Below, piece by piece: positions 17,004 to 25,197 of a DNA stretch of 64,000 nucleotides. The DNA is taken from positions 744,001-808,000 of the forward strand of contig NZ_JANHDH010000002.1 in NCBI RefSeq assembly GCF_026616195.1, given 5' to 3'. The notes below the pieces were generated by a model. It did not search any database. It was not told where the DNA came from and saw only the letters and a list, made by a program, of their open reading frames with translations. How positions within the stretch are numbered: position 1 is the first letter of the stretch; the number at the start of each line of letters is the position of its first letter. Origin of the DNA: Haloarchaeobius amylolyticus. GTDB taxonomy: Archaea; Halobacteriota; Halobacteria; Halobacteriales; Natrialbaceae. The position numbers and the translations under genes were made by a program.

Positions 17004-17726
17004 ATGACAGCCGACGGTTCGTGGGTGAGCCTCTTCTCCGGCGGGAAGGACTCCTCGTGGGCGCTCTACCGGGCGCTCGAGGAGGACCTGCCCGTCTCGC
17101 ACATGCTGACGGTCCACCCCGAGGGCGAGTCGTACATGTACCACGTCCCGGCGACGGAGCTCACGTCGCTCGCGGCAGAGAGCATCGGTCTGGAACACGT
17201 GAACGTCACCCCCGAGGACTTCGACGCGATGGCCGCGACGGATTCCGCGGCACAGGGTGACGCGGAACTGGAGCCTCTGGAGGCCGCACTGGTCGACCTC
17301 GCCGACGACCTCGACGGTGGCCTCGCTGGCGTCACGGCGGGCGCCATCGAGAGCGAGTTCCAGACCTCGCGCATCCAGGCGATGGCCGACCGCCTCGGCT
17401 GTGACGTGTTCGCGCCGCTGTGGCAGCGCGACCCGTCCGAACTCGCCGCGGAGATGCTCGACGCGGGCTTCGAGATCACCATCCTGCAGGTCGCCGCCCA
17501 CGGCCTCGACGAGTCGTGGCTGGGGCGGACGCTGGACGCCGACGCATTCGCCGAGCTGGCGGCGCTCAACGAGGAGTACGGCGTCCACGTCCTCGGTGAG
17601 GGTGGCGAGTTCGAGACCTTCGTCACCGACGGCCCGCACATGGCGCGGCCCATCGAGCTGGAGTACGAGACGGTCTGGGAGGGGACGCGCGGGCACATCG
17701 AGATAACGGACGCCTCCCTCGGCTAG
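17004..17726 (+). CDS. dph6: Diphthine--ammonia ligase (diphthamide synthesis)
   Basis: A 240-residue ATP-dependent ligase that amidates diphthine to diphthamide on elongation factor 2. The PP-loop reads VSLFSGGKDSSWALYRAL at the N-terminus. The ATP-grasp-like Dph6 features follow: GLAGVTAGAIESEFQTSRI, CDVFAPLWQRDPSELAAEML, VHVLGEGGEFETFVTDGP and the C-terminal strand GTRGHIEITDAS. The length is normal for archaeal Dph6. The last 114 nt, coding ETFVTDGP through the stop, are found again at 17845-17958 after a hairpin element. Only five bases differ, none changing the protein. Confidence 0.92.
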   Translation: MTADGSWVSLFSGGKDSSWALYRALEEDLPVSHMLTVHPEGESYMYHVPATELTSLAAESIGLEHVNVTPEDFDAMAATDSAAQGDAELEPLEAALVDLADDLDGGLAGVTAGAIESEFQTSRIQAMADRLGCDVFAPLWQRDPSELAAEMLDAGFEITILQVAAHGLDESWLGRTLDADAFAELAALNEEYGVHVLGEGGEFETFVTDGPHMARPIELEYETVWEGTRGHIEITDASLG

Positions 17727-17748
17727 ACTGTCGCTGTACTGTACTCAT

Positions 17749-17767
17749 CCGCCGGCTCTGCCGGCGG
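17749..17767 (+). terminator. Hairpin with T-run after dph6
   Basis: CCGCCGGC-TCT-GCCGGCGG is a perfect 8-bp stem with a 3-nt loop, followed by TCTTTTTGG. This is the shape of an intrinsic terminator, 22 nt after the dph6 stop. In the other copies of the composite element (26443-26465, 26568-26592) a hairpin also precedes a T-rich stretch. Confidence 0.55.
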
Positions 17768-17779
17768 TCTTTTTGGCCC

Positions 17780-17837
17780 AGCTTTTTCGAGGAGCGGTTC
17801 GCGAGCGAATGCGAGCGCACCCGACGACGAAAAAGGT
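17780..17837. repeat. Hairpin element, copy 1
   Basis: A 58-nt imperfect palindrome starting AGCTTTTT and ending AAAAAGGT. The left arm AGCTTTTTCG...GGTTCGC faces the right arm GCGCACC...CGAAAAAGGT, and the apex is GAGCGAATGCGA. The terminal T5/A5 tracts are part of the stem. Copies 2 and 3 lie at 26480-26536 and 26606-26680. They have different arm sequences but the same ends and nearly the same apex. Immediately to the right (17845) the dph6 3' end is repeated. Confidence 0.6.
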
Positions 17838-17844
17838 GGTTCCT

Positions 17845-17958
17845 GAGACCTTCGTGACGGACGGCCCGCACATGGCGCGGCCCATCGAGCTGGAGTACGA
17901 GACGGTCTGGGAGGGGACGCGTGGGCACATCGAGATAACGGACGCCTCCCTCGGATAA
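17845..17958 (+). pseudogene. Duplicated 3' end of dph6 (38 codons including stop)
   Basis: A second copy of 17613-17726 lies here, separated from the first by the terminator-like hairpin and hairpin element copy 1. The 114 nt differ at five positions: two in GTCACC/GTGACG, one CGC/CGT, one GGC/GGA and one TAG/TAA. All are silent, so the 37-residue protein segment is identical. An open frame continues upstream through the hairpin element (TTG at 17773), but that extension is non-coding in character. I read it as a gene fragment made by partial duplication. Confidence 0.75.
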
Positions 17959-18024
17959 GCCAGCGACCCCGCGAGCACGTCCGGGACCCAGAGACTTTAC
18001 ACGGGGACTCTCGAATGACACGGT

Positions 18025-20106
18025 ATGTCAGAGAGCGGTGAGACCGCCCCACGGGTCAGCATCGTCGCAGGGGGCGACGAGTTCGGGTCGGTGCTCGCCT
18101 CTGCGGTGACAGATGCAGGTGGGGAGGTGGCGGTCGTGGACGTGCCTGACAGCGTGACCAGTCGCGAGCAGCCGCCGGACTGCGTCGTCGTGACCGACCA
18201 CACCGCCGGGGACGACCGGCTCGGCGTGGTCCGCCAGGTCCGGTCGACCCACCCCAGCATCCCCGTGGTGTTCGTGGCACGGGACGGCGACGAGTACCTC
18301 GCCAGCGACGCCATCCAGGCCGGCGTCGCCGATTACGTCCCGTTCGACGACGGCGAGACTGACCCGGCGGCGGTCGCGAGCCGAGTGCTCGACGCGGCCA
18401 CGGCGGCCGCGGCTGCGGGCGACGAGGAGAACGAGGCGCTGGCGCGGCGGGAACGCGCGCTCAGGGAGGCCTACGACATCGCGGCCGACATGGAGCGACC
18501 GTTCGAGGACCGGGTCGCGGACCTGCTGCATGTCGTCCGCGAGACGGTCGGGACCGACTACGCCACCCTCTCGCGGGTCCACGACGACGACTACGTCTTC
18601 GAGTCCATCGACGCGCCCACGGACGCCGACCTGGAGGCCGGCGACGTGATTCCGCTGGAGGCGACCAACTGCGAGCGCGTGGTCGAGACCGAACGGACCC
18701 TGGTGCTGGACGACGTCGAGCGCGACGCCCCCGAGCTGGCCGACAAGTCCGGGAACGCCGACTGGGGCATCTCGTGTTACCTCGGCGCGCCGGTCATCGT
18801 CGGTGGCGAGCCGTACGGGACGTTCTGCTTCTACGACACCGAGGCACGGGAGGAGGCGTTCTCGGAGTGGCAGGTGACGTTCGTGGACATCTTCGCGGAC
18901 TGGGTGAGCTACGAACTCGAACGCCAGCGCAACGTCGACCGGCTGCGGGCGCTCGACGAACTCAACGGGGTCGTCCGGGCCGTGACGGGCGAGGTCCTCG
19001 GCGAGTCGACGCGCGCCGGCGTCGAGGAGACGGCCTGCCGGTCGCTGGTGTCGACCGAGACGTACGACTTCGCCTGGCTGTGCGAGGTCGACGACACCGG
19101 AACGGTCGCGTGCCGGGCCGCCTCCACGCCGGAGGGGTCGCACGCCGCCCCGTCACGACCGCCATTCCCGGACGAGGACTCGGGGCCGGTCGACCGCGCA
19201 CACCGGACCGGCGAGGTCCAGGTCGCGAGGAACGTCACGGCGGACGGGCTCCAGGACGGCGGTGCGGACCACGAGTGGGCTGCAATCGCCGCCGTCCCCA
19301 TCGTCTACGAGGGCGAGTGCTTCGGGGTCCTGACGGTCACGACGGGTCGCGGGACCGCCTTCGACGAGGAGGAACGACACGTCCTCGCCCAGTTCGGGGA
19401 GATACTCGGGCTGTCCATCGCCGCCATCGAGCACCAGCAGCAGGTCAGGAACGAGCGCGAGCGCCTCGAGTTCATGAACCGCATCATCCGGCACAACCTG
19501 CTCAACGGGATGAACGTGGTCCTCGCCAGGGCGGAGTTGCTGGACGGGCACGTCGACGAGACGATGGTCCCGCACCTCGAGACCGTCGTGGACCGCATCG
19601 AGGACATGATCGACCTCATCGAGACCATCCAGGCGTTCATGCAGGCCATCGTCCACGAGGGCGACCACGAACTGGAGCCGGTCCGGCTCGACGAGGTCCT
19701 CCGCGAGGAGACGGCACAGGCGAAGGCGAGCTACACCGACGCGACGTTCGAGACCGGCGAGTTCCCGGTGGTCGAGGTGGTCGGTGACGACCTGCTCCCG
19801 GAGGTGTTCGAGAACCTGCTGACGAACGCGGTCCAGCACAACGACAAGGAGACGCCGGTCGTCCGGGTGACCGCCAGGGAGACCGACGAGGGCGTCGAGG
19901 TCCGCGTCGCCGACAACGGCCCGGGGGTCGAGGACGACCTCGCCGGCGCCGTCTTCGAGAAGGGCAGCAAGGGCTTCGCCAGTCCCGGCACCGGCTTCGG
20001 CCTGTACCTCGTCAGGGAGATGGTCGAGAGCTACGGGGGGGACATCGACCTGCAGACCGGCGACCTCGGCGGGGCGACGTTCGTGGTCACGCTCCCCCGG
20101 GCGTGA
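18025..20106 (+). CDS. Multidomain sensor histidine kinase (receiver-like, two GAF)
   Basis: A soluble 693-residue kinase. Residues about 8-125 resemble a receiver domain (PDCVVVTDHTAGDD, IPVVFVARDGDEYLAS, AGVADYVPFD). Two GAF domains follow, about 150-300 (GTDYATLSRVHDDDYVFES, ISCYLGAPVIVGGEPYGTF) and 310-460 (TYDFAWLCEVD, VPIVYEGECFGVLTV). The HisKA segment has RIIRHNLLNGMNVVLARAE, and the HATPase domain has ENLLTNAVQHND, ADNGPGVED and GTGFGLYLVREM. It probably senses a soluble ligand or redox state. No cognate response regulator is next to it. It starts 66 nt after the dph6 fragment. Confidence 0.88.
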   Translation: MSESGETAPRVSIVAGGDEFGSVLASAVTDAGGEVAVVDVPDSVTSREQPPDCVVVTDHTAGDDRLGVVRQVRSTHPSIPVVFVARDGDEYLASDAIQAGVADYVPFDDGETDPAAVASRVLDAATAAAAAGDEENEALARRERALREAYDIAADMERPFEDRVADLLHVVRETVGTDYATLSRVHDDDYVFESIDAPTDADLEAGDVIPLEATNCERVVETERTLVLDDVERDAPELADKSGNADWGISCYLGAPVIVGGEPYGTFCFYDTEAREEAFSEWQVTFVDIFADWVSYELERQRNVDRLRALDELNGVVRAVTGEVLGESTRAGVEETACRSLVSTETYDFAWLCEVDDTGTVACRAASTPEGSHAAPSRPPFPDEDSGPVDRAHRTGEVQVARNVTADGLQDGGADHEWAAIAAVPIVYEGECFGVLTVTTGRGTAFDEEERHVLAQFGEILGLSIAAIEHQQQVRNERERLEFMNRIIRHNLLNGMNVVLARAELLDGHVDETMVPHLETVVDRIEDMIDLIETIQAFMQAIVHEGDHELEPVRLDEVLREETAQAKASYTDATFETGEFPVVEVVGDDLLPEVFENLLTNAVQHNDKETPVVRVTARETDEGVEVRVADNGPGVEDDLAGAVFEKGSKGFASPGTGFGLYLVREMVESYGGDIDLQTGDLGGATFVVTLPRA

Positions 20107-20126
20107 GGGGTGCGAGACAGAGACAA

Positions 20127-20136
20127 ACTTTTACTA
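20127..20136 (+). promoter_or_regulatory. TATA box of xacD
   Basis: ACTTTTACTA is centred about 28 nt before the ATG at 20160, giving a leaderless mRNA and supporting that start over the out-of-frame ATG at 20149. Confidence 0.5.
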
Positions 20137-20159
20137 CGCTGCGAGTAAATGAAGCGTTC

Positions 20160-21398
20160 ATGGGAATCGACTACTCGAACCTCCACGACCCGAACGCGGA
20201 GTACACGATGCGTGAACTCTCCGGCGAGACGATGGGAGTCACGCGCGAGCGCGGCGGCGGCCGAGACGTCGAGATCACCGACGTCCAGACCACGATGGTC
20301 GACGGGAACTTCCCGTGGACACTGGTGCGCGTCTACACCGACGCGGGCGTCGTCGGCACCGGCGAGGCCTACTGGGGCGCGGGCGTCCCGGAGCTCATCG
20401 AGCGCATGAAGCCGATGGTCGTCGGCGAGAACCCGCTCGACATCGACCGCCTCTACGAGCACCTCGTCCAGAAGATGTCCGGCGAGGGCTCCGTCGAGGG
20501 TGTCACCGTCACGGCCATCTCCGGCATCGAGATCGCCCTGCACGACCTCGCGGGCAAGCTCCTCGACATCCCGGCGTACCAGCTGCTCGGCGGCAAGTAC
20601 CGCGACGAGATGCGCGTCTACTGTGACTGCCACACCGAGGCCGAGGCCGACGCCGAGGCCTGTGCCGACGAGGCCGAGCGCGTCGTCGAGGAGCTGGGCT
20701 ACGACGCCCTCAAGTTCGACCTCGACGTGCCCTCGGGCCACGAGAAGGACCGCGCGAACCGCCACCTGCGACCCGGCGAGATCCGCCACAAGGCCGAGAT
20801 CGTCGAGAAGGTCACCGAGCGCGTCAAGGACCGCGCCGACGTGGCCTTCGACTGCCACTGGACGTTCTCCGGTGGCTCCGCCAAGCGCCTCGCCAACGCC
20901 ATCGAGGACTACGACGTCTGGTGGCTTGAGGACCCCGTCCCGCCGGAGAACCTCGAGGTCCAGGAGGAGGTCACGAAGTCGACCATGACGCCCATCACGG
21001 TCGGCGAGAACCGGTACCGCGTGACCGAGGAGCGCCGCCTCATCGAGAACCAGGCGGTCGACATCATCGCGCCCGACATGCCGAAGGTCGGCGGCATGCG
21101 CGAGACCCGGAAGATCGCGGACGTGGCCAACCAGTACTACGTGCCAGTCGCGATGCACAACGTCTCCTCGCCGGTCGCGACGATGGCCTCCGCCCACGTC
21201 GGCGCCGCCATCCCGAACGCGCTCGCCGTCGAGTACCACTCCTACGAACTCGGCTGGTGGGAGGACCTGGTCGAGGAGGACGTCATCGTCGACGGCTACA
21301 TCGAGGTCCCGGAGAAGCCGGGCCTCGGCGTCACGCTGGACATGGACGCCGTCGAGGAGCACATGGTCGAAGGCGAGACTCTCTTCGACGAAGAGTAG
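20160..21398 (+). CDS. xacD: D-xylonate dehydratase (enolase superfamily)
   Basis: A 412-residue member of the mandelate racemase/enolase superfamily. It closely resembles, from memory, the D-xylonate dehydratase of Haloferax volcanii, including the N-terminus HDPNAEYTMRELSGETMGVT. That enzyme dehydrates D-xylonate to 2-keto-3-deoxyxylonate in the oxidative pentose pathway. Family residues are visible: YDALKFDLDVPSGHEKDR, the metal ligands around AFDCHWTFSGG, WWLEDPVPPENLE, ITVGENRYR and VAMHNVSSPVATMASAH. None of the other xylose-degradation genes are within the window. A related sugar acid such as gluconate remains possible. ATG 20160 fits the TATA box and family N-terminus. Confidence 0.85.
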   Translation: MGIDYSNLHDPNAEYTMRELSGETMGVTRERGGGRDVEITDVQTTMVDGNFPWTLVRVYTDAGVVGTGEAYWGAGVPELIERMKPMVVGENPLDIDRLYEHLVQKMSGEGSVEGVTVTAISGIEIALHDLAGKLLDIPAYQLLGGKYRDEMRVYCDCHTEAEADAEACADEAERVVEELGYDALKFDLDVPSGHEKDRANRHLRPGEIRHKAEIVEKVTERVKDRADVAFDCHWTFSGGSAKRLANAIEDYDVWWLEDPVPPENLEVQEEVTKSTMTPITVGENRYRVTEERRLIENQAVDIIAPDMPKVGGMRETRKIADVANQYYVPVAMHNVSSPVATMASAHVGAAIPNALAVEYHSYELGWWEDLVEEDVIVDGYIEVPEKPGLGVTLDMDAVEEHMVEGETLFDEE

Positions 21399-21448
21399 CG
21401 AAGCGGCGCCCTCCCAGCCCATAGCACCCGTCTCGGCCCCCGGCCGGT

Positions 21449-22072
21449 TCAGCCATGAGCCGCGCCGACCGGGTCCATCTTCCCGCCCGAGTAGACCAGA
21501 CTGGCGAGCAACAGCGCCACCCCGACGGGCAACAGCCACTCGAAGACGGTCAGGAGCGCCCCCGACGCGGAGACGCCGAGTGCGATGAGCACCACGGGGC
21601 CACAGCACGCGCTGCCCGAGAGCAGGGCGGGAACCGCGGCGAGGATGCCGGTCCCGGAGCCGGCCCCACCCCCGTCGATGCCGCAAGCTTTCGGGTGGCG
21701 CCACGTCAGGTAAGTGACGCCGAGGTTGATGCCCACGAGCCCGGCCAGCACCAGCCCGAGCCCGATGTTCAGGGGCGAGACGAGCAGCCGGACGACCTCG
21801 AGGTTCACAAGCGCGACGGCCTCCCAGGTGAACTGGCTCGTTGTCGGTTCGACCATCCGGGCCAGCGGGTCGCCGACGACGACGTAGCCGACGCCGAAGC
21901 CGCTCCGGATGGCGAGGTCGCCGATGGCCAGCAGGTAGACGCCGAGGTAGAGCACCGTCACGGCGAGGACGACGGCGAGGGAGTCGCGGCGGCCCAGGGC
22001 GAGCCGGACCGCGCGCCCGGTCCGGCTGAGGCGGTCGGGCACCGGCCAGCGCCCGTCCGTGGTCTCAGACAT
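21449..22072 (-). CDS. Membrane protein with vicinal-cysteine helix
   Basis: A 207-residue protein with about five membrane helices (SLAVVLAVTVLYLGVYLLAI, AVALVNLEVVRLLVSPL, IGLGLVLAGLVGINLGVTYL, GILAAVPALLSGSACCGPVV, LLTVFEWLLPVGVALLLASL). SGSACCGPVVLIALGVS places two adjacent cysteines at a helix start, as in mercuric-transport type proteins, and HPKACGID adds another Cys in a loop. Metal or thiol chemistry is therefore possible, but the family is unknown to me. Its start overlaps the end of the DUF3179 gene by 8 nt, so the two are translated from one message. Confidence 0.72.
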   Translation of the reverse strand: MSETTDGRWPVPDRLSRTGRAVRLALGRRDSLAVVLAVTVLYLGVYLLAIGDLAIRSGFGVGYVVVGDPLARMVEPTTSQFTWEAVALVNLEVVRLLVSPLNIGLGLVLAGLVGINLGVTYLTWRHPKACGIDGGGAGSGTGILAAVPALLSGSACCGPVVLIALGVSASGALLTVFEWLLPVGVALLLASLVYSGGKMDPVGAAHG

Positions 22073-23213
22073 GGATCTCGGTCGAGGGGTAGAACGCGAA
22101 CCACGCGAACCACATCGCGTCGAAGGCGGGAACGCGGTCCAGCGGGAGCGCGTCGGCGGTGTGGGTCGCGCCGTCGACCTCGTACCGGCCGTCGCCGGTC
22201 GCCGTCACCTCGCTGTCGGCCCGGTAGACGTAGCCGGTGTCGAGGGCAGGTTCGTACACCGCGACGACCGGCACGTCGCCGGCGGTCCCGGTGACGACCT
22301 GCTCCTGGCGGAGCCGTTGCTTCTGCACGGCGAACGCCCCGCTGGCGGTCCGGGCCCCGATGACGACCATCTTCGGCGGGTGCCGGCCGTCCTCCTTCTC
22401 GGGTTCGAACAGCATCCCGTCGGTCTTGTAGTAGCCCGCCTTCGGGTTGTAGGTCCCGTAGGGGTCGCGGCCGTAGTCGCGGATGTAGCCGGTGTCCTCG
22501 GTGAGCAGCGTGGTGTCGGGGTGGACCGACTGCCACTCCTCCCACGTGGTCCAGGTGACCCGGACGTGCTGGAGGCTGTGGTCCCGGTAGCCGCCCGAGA
22601 TGGCGGTGCCCATGACCTGCGGCCAGCGGCTGTCGGTCTCGCGGTCGTACATCACGAGGTTGGAGTTGAGCAGGTTCCCCGAGACGCCGAAGGTGGTGTC
22701 GCCGCGACGGTAGCCGATGGCGGTCCCGGTCAGCGGGCAGTACGAGACCGTGACGTTCTCGTCGCCGAAGGTGTCGTTGACGATCTCGTGCCAGACGAGG
22801 ATGGCCTGCGGGTACGCCTTCGCCTCGCCGTTCAGCTCGACGCCGAAGACCGGGTCGCCCGGGCGGACCCGTGACCCAACCTTCGAGGCGGCCTCGAACG
22901 TCGGGTCGTCGATGGAGGGGATACCGTCCTTCGGCGGGCCGCCGGAGATGACCCAGCCCGTGAGCGTGTCGTAGTCGTACTCGACCGTGAAGCGGTCCTC
23001 GGCCAGCGGGACCGCGGTCCCGGGGCTGCCACCCCCGGCCGTTGGGTCGGTGCCGGTGTCGGCCGCGGTGGGGTCGGTCCCACCGCCACCGCCCCCGCTG
23101 TCAGCGACCGCGGCGGTGTTGCCGCCCCCGCCACCGCCGAGGCAGCCGGCGAGGGCAGCGAGCGAGCCGCCGGTCGCGGCGAGCATCGCTCGGCGCGTGT
23201 GTCTCTGTACCAT
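22065..23213 (-). CDS. DUF3179 lipoprotein
   Basis: A 382-residue exported protein. The N-terminus has RHTRRAMLAATGGSLAALAGC, read as a twin-arginine motif, hydrophobic stretch and lipobox Cys (written as landmarks RHTRRAML and LAALAGC). A Gly/Asp/Thr-rich linker of about 55 residues follows. The DUF3179 domain then shows KDGIPSIDDPTFE, VFGVELNGEAKAYPQAIL, VSYCPLTGTAIGYRR, FGVSGNLLNSNLVMYDR and MGTAISG. The conserved Cys of SYCPLTG suggests redox or metal chemistry, but the family has no proven function. The ATG at 23213 is chosen because it places the signal at residue 5. Stop overlaps the next gene by 8 nt. Confidence 0.87.
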   Translation of the reverse strand: MVQRHTRRAMLAATGGSLAALAGCLGGGGGGNTAAVADSGGGGGGTDPTAADTGTDPTAGGGSPGTAVPLAEDRFTVEYDYDTLTGWVISGGPPKDGIPSIDDPTFEAASKVGSRVRPGDPVFGVELNGEAKAYPQAILVWHEIVNDTFGDENVTVSYCPLTGTAIGYRRGDTTFGVSGNLLNSNLVMYDRETDSRWPQVMGTAISGGYRDHSLQHVRVTWTTWEEWQSVHPDTTLLTEDTGYIRDYGRDPYGTYNPKAGYYKTDGMLFEPEKEDGRHPPKMVVIGARTASGAFAVQKQRLRQEQVVTGTAGDVPVVAVYEPALDTGYVYRADSEVTATGDGRYEVDGATHTADALPLDRVPAFDAMWFAWFAFYPSTEIHV

Positions 23214-23407
23214 GGTTGTGGGGAGGCACCGAGGGTTCTTACCCGTATCCGGAGCGTGCATCCGCGTCGCACGAGCGGGCGACCGACCTGTACTCACGAC
23301 GGTCTCGCCAGTGCTGTCGGTGTACTCGACGAGAAGTGTAGATACAGGCCCGTGAAGGGCGGCTGCGAGAAGGTGGCGCTATCGGCTGTGTGGCTCGGCG
23401 GCCGAGC

Positions 23408-24376
23408 TTACATGTAGCCGAGGTCGCGCAGGCGCTCCATAAGGTCCTCCTTGTCCTGGGCGCGGCCGGCGCGCTCGGTCGTGTTCTCCAGGTCCTGCAG
23501 CCAGGCGGGCTCCTGGTCGGCCTTGTCGGTCGAGACCTCGGAGCCGAGGCTCCGGAAGCCCTCGAAGTACTTCGGGGAGACCGGGATGTCCTCGTGGGTC
23601 AGACCGTTCGGCAGGTCGTCGTAGTCCTGCGGGACGTAGCCCTCGTCGGGGTAGTCCTCGACCGTCTCCGGCACCACGAAGTGCCAGAACGCCTCCCAGA
23701 CGTCGGCCTCGGCGAACTGGAGGATGGGCTGGATGCGGTCGTGGGGCGGGTAGATGTCGGGGTCGTGGCGCGGGCTGAAGAACGTCTCGTCGGCGCGTGC
23801 CTCCTGTTCGTCCCAGCGGATGCCCGAGATGATACCGTCGATGTCCTCGGACTCGAGGGCGTCGTTGAGCGCGACCGTCTTCAGCAGGTGGTTGCCGACG
23901 TAGGTGTCGAGCAGGAACGGGAACGTCTCCTCCTCGTACTCGAGGATGTTCCGGATGTGGTGCTGGTTGTGCTCGGAGAGCGCGTCGACCGGGATGTCGT
24001 CGCCCGGTTCCAGGTCGTTCTCCTCGACGTACTGCCCGACGTCGGTGTTGCGCGCCCAGACGACCTCGAGGTCCCACTCGTCGGCCCAGTGCTCGACGAA
24101 GTCCATGAGCTCGTCGAAGTGCTGGTAGTGGTCGATGAAGACCGTGGTCGGGAGCTCGAGGTCGTACTGCTCGGCGACCTCCTTGACGAAGTAGAGGGTG
24201 AGCGTGGAGTCCTTCCCGCCGGTCCACATCACGGCCGGGTTCTCGTACTCCTCCATACCCTTCTTCGTCACGTCGAGTGCCTTCTCGATCTTGTGCTCGA
24301 TGGACGGGTAGTCCTCGGGGGACTCGCCTTCGCCGTCCGTGTAATCGACGTCGAGGTACTCGGGGAACTCGGACAT
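23408..24376 (-). CDS. PAPS reductase/ATP-sulfurylase small-subunit family protein
   Basis: A 322-residue adenine-nucleotide alpha-hydrolase. The PP-loop reads VMWTGGKDSTLTLYFVKE, followed by TTVFIDHYQHFDELMDFVE and a C-terminal segment with ISGIRWDEQEARADE and FFSPRHDPDIYPPHDRIQPI, as in CysD/CysH-type enzymes. Haloarchaeal relatives are usually annotated as phosphoadenosine phosphosulfate reductases, but there is no assimilatory sulfate gene nearby and the catalytic Cys of CysH (ECGLH) is absent. A PP-loop nucleotidyl- or thiol-transferase role is equally possible. The start MSEFPEYLDVDY is preferred over a basic 25-residue extension. It is divergent from the DUF6517 gene. Confidence 0.8.
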   Translation of the reverse strand: MSEFPEYLDVDYTDGEGESPEDYPSIEHKIEKALDVTKKGMEEYENPAVMWTGGKDSTLTLYFVKEVAEQYDLELPTTVFIDHYQHFDELMDFVEHWADEWDLEVVWARNTDVGQYVEENDLEPGDDIPVDALSEHNQHHIRNILEYEEETFPFLLDTYVGNHLLKTVALNDALESEDIDGIISGIRWDEQEARADETFFSPRHDPDIYPPHDRIQPILQFAEADVWEAFWHFVVPETVEDYPDEGYVPQDYDDLPNGLTHEDIPVSPKYFEGFRSLGSEVSTDKADQEPAWLQDLENTTERAGRAQDKEDLMERLRDLGYM

Positions 24377-24517
24377 CTGTAATGAGATGTAATTACGAGG
24401 CCGGAAAAAGGTCTTTTGGGTTCGGTCAGGTTTGTCGGTAGTTACCACCATTGGTGCTTATAAACGCTTAGCGTCGCAGCCAGAACCTTGATACCTGCTG
24501 GTCGGGATTTCGCTCAC

Positions 24518-25183
24518 ATGGATACGAGGCGCGGCGTCGCCGCATTGGCGATCGCCGTACTGCTGGTTTCGAGCGGGTGCCTGGGCTTCGTCACCGGCGA
24601 GGAGCCACTGGAGTACGCGGCGAGCCAGGCGACGGTCGCCGACGGGGCACTCGGTGAGTCGGGCACCGGCTACGAACAGACGAAGGTCGAGAACCAGACC
24701 CTGCGGATCGACGGTTCGGAGGTCGGTATCGGTGACCGGACCATCGTCGTCGACAACTGGGTCGCCCAGTACGAGAAGCAGGACGACTTCATCGACCAGC
24801 AGGTCGGACTGTTCGCGGTCGTCTCGACCCACGAGGTCGACGTGGTCGGGCGACCGATGAACCCCGTCCGGAACATGAGCAACGCGGACCTCCTCGACCG
24901 GGTCCTCGGGCAGTACCAGACCGGGTACGGCTCCATCTCGAACGTCCGCCAGACCGGGACCGAACAGGTGACCATGCTCGGCCAGCAGACCGAGGTCGGC
25001 GTCTTCGTCGGTGAGACCAGCCTCAACGGCCAGACCGTCGAGATCAGCCTCTACGTCACGAAGGTCAAACACGGCGACGACTACGTCATCGCCATCGGCG
25101 GCCACCCGACGAAGCTCCCCAACGAGGAGGACGACATCTACACCCTGATGCAGAACGTCGAGCACGACGCCGACGAGGAGTAG
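24518..25183 (+). CDS. DUF6517-type lipoprotein
   Basis: A 221-residue exported protein. The signal MDTRRGVAALAIAVLLVSSGC ends in a lipobox; I cite it as RRGVAALAIAVLLVSSGC with the modified Cys at residue 21. The mature part contains TIVVDNWVAQYEK, GLFAVVSTHEVDVVGRPMNP, VRNMSNADLLDRVLGQYQTG and VTMLGQQTEVGVF, a pattern I associate with haloarchaeal DUF6517 lipoproteins. The function is unknown; it should face the outside of the membrane. A TATA box (CTTATAAAC, about 24455-24463) gives a leader of about 30 nt. It shares its upstream region with the divergent PP-loop gene. Confidence 0.8.
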   Translation: MDTRRGVAALAIAVLLVSSGCLGFVTGEEPLEYAASQATVADGALGESGTGYEQTKVENQTLRIDGSEVGIGDRTIVVDNWVAQYEKQDDFIDQQVGLFAVVSTHEVDVVGRPMNPVRNMSNADLLDRVLGQYQTGYGSISNVRQTGTEQVTMLGQQTEVGVFVGETSLNGQTVEISLYVTKVKHGDDYVIAIGGHPTKLPNEEDDIYTLMQNVEHDADEE

Positions 25184-25197
25184 CGACCCGCCAGCAC

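Noticed and set aside
17773-17958. A 61-residue gene ending in a Dph6 tail
   Set aside because: Only the 37-residue tail is recognisable, and it is a fragment of dph6. The first part is the hairpin element read through, starting at TTG.
17613-17958. Attachment sites of an integrated element (duplicated gene 3' end)
   Set aside because: Only 118 nt separate the copies and no integrase or cargo exists, so a classical integrated element is not present.
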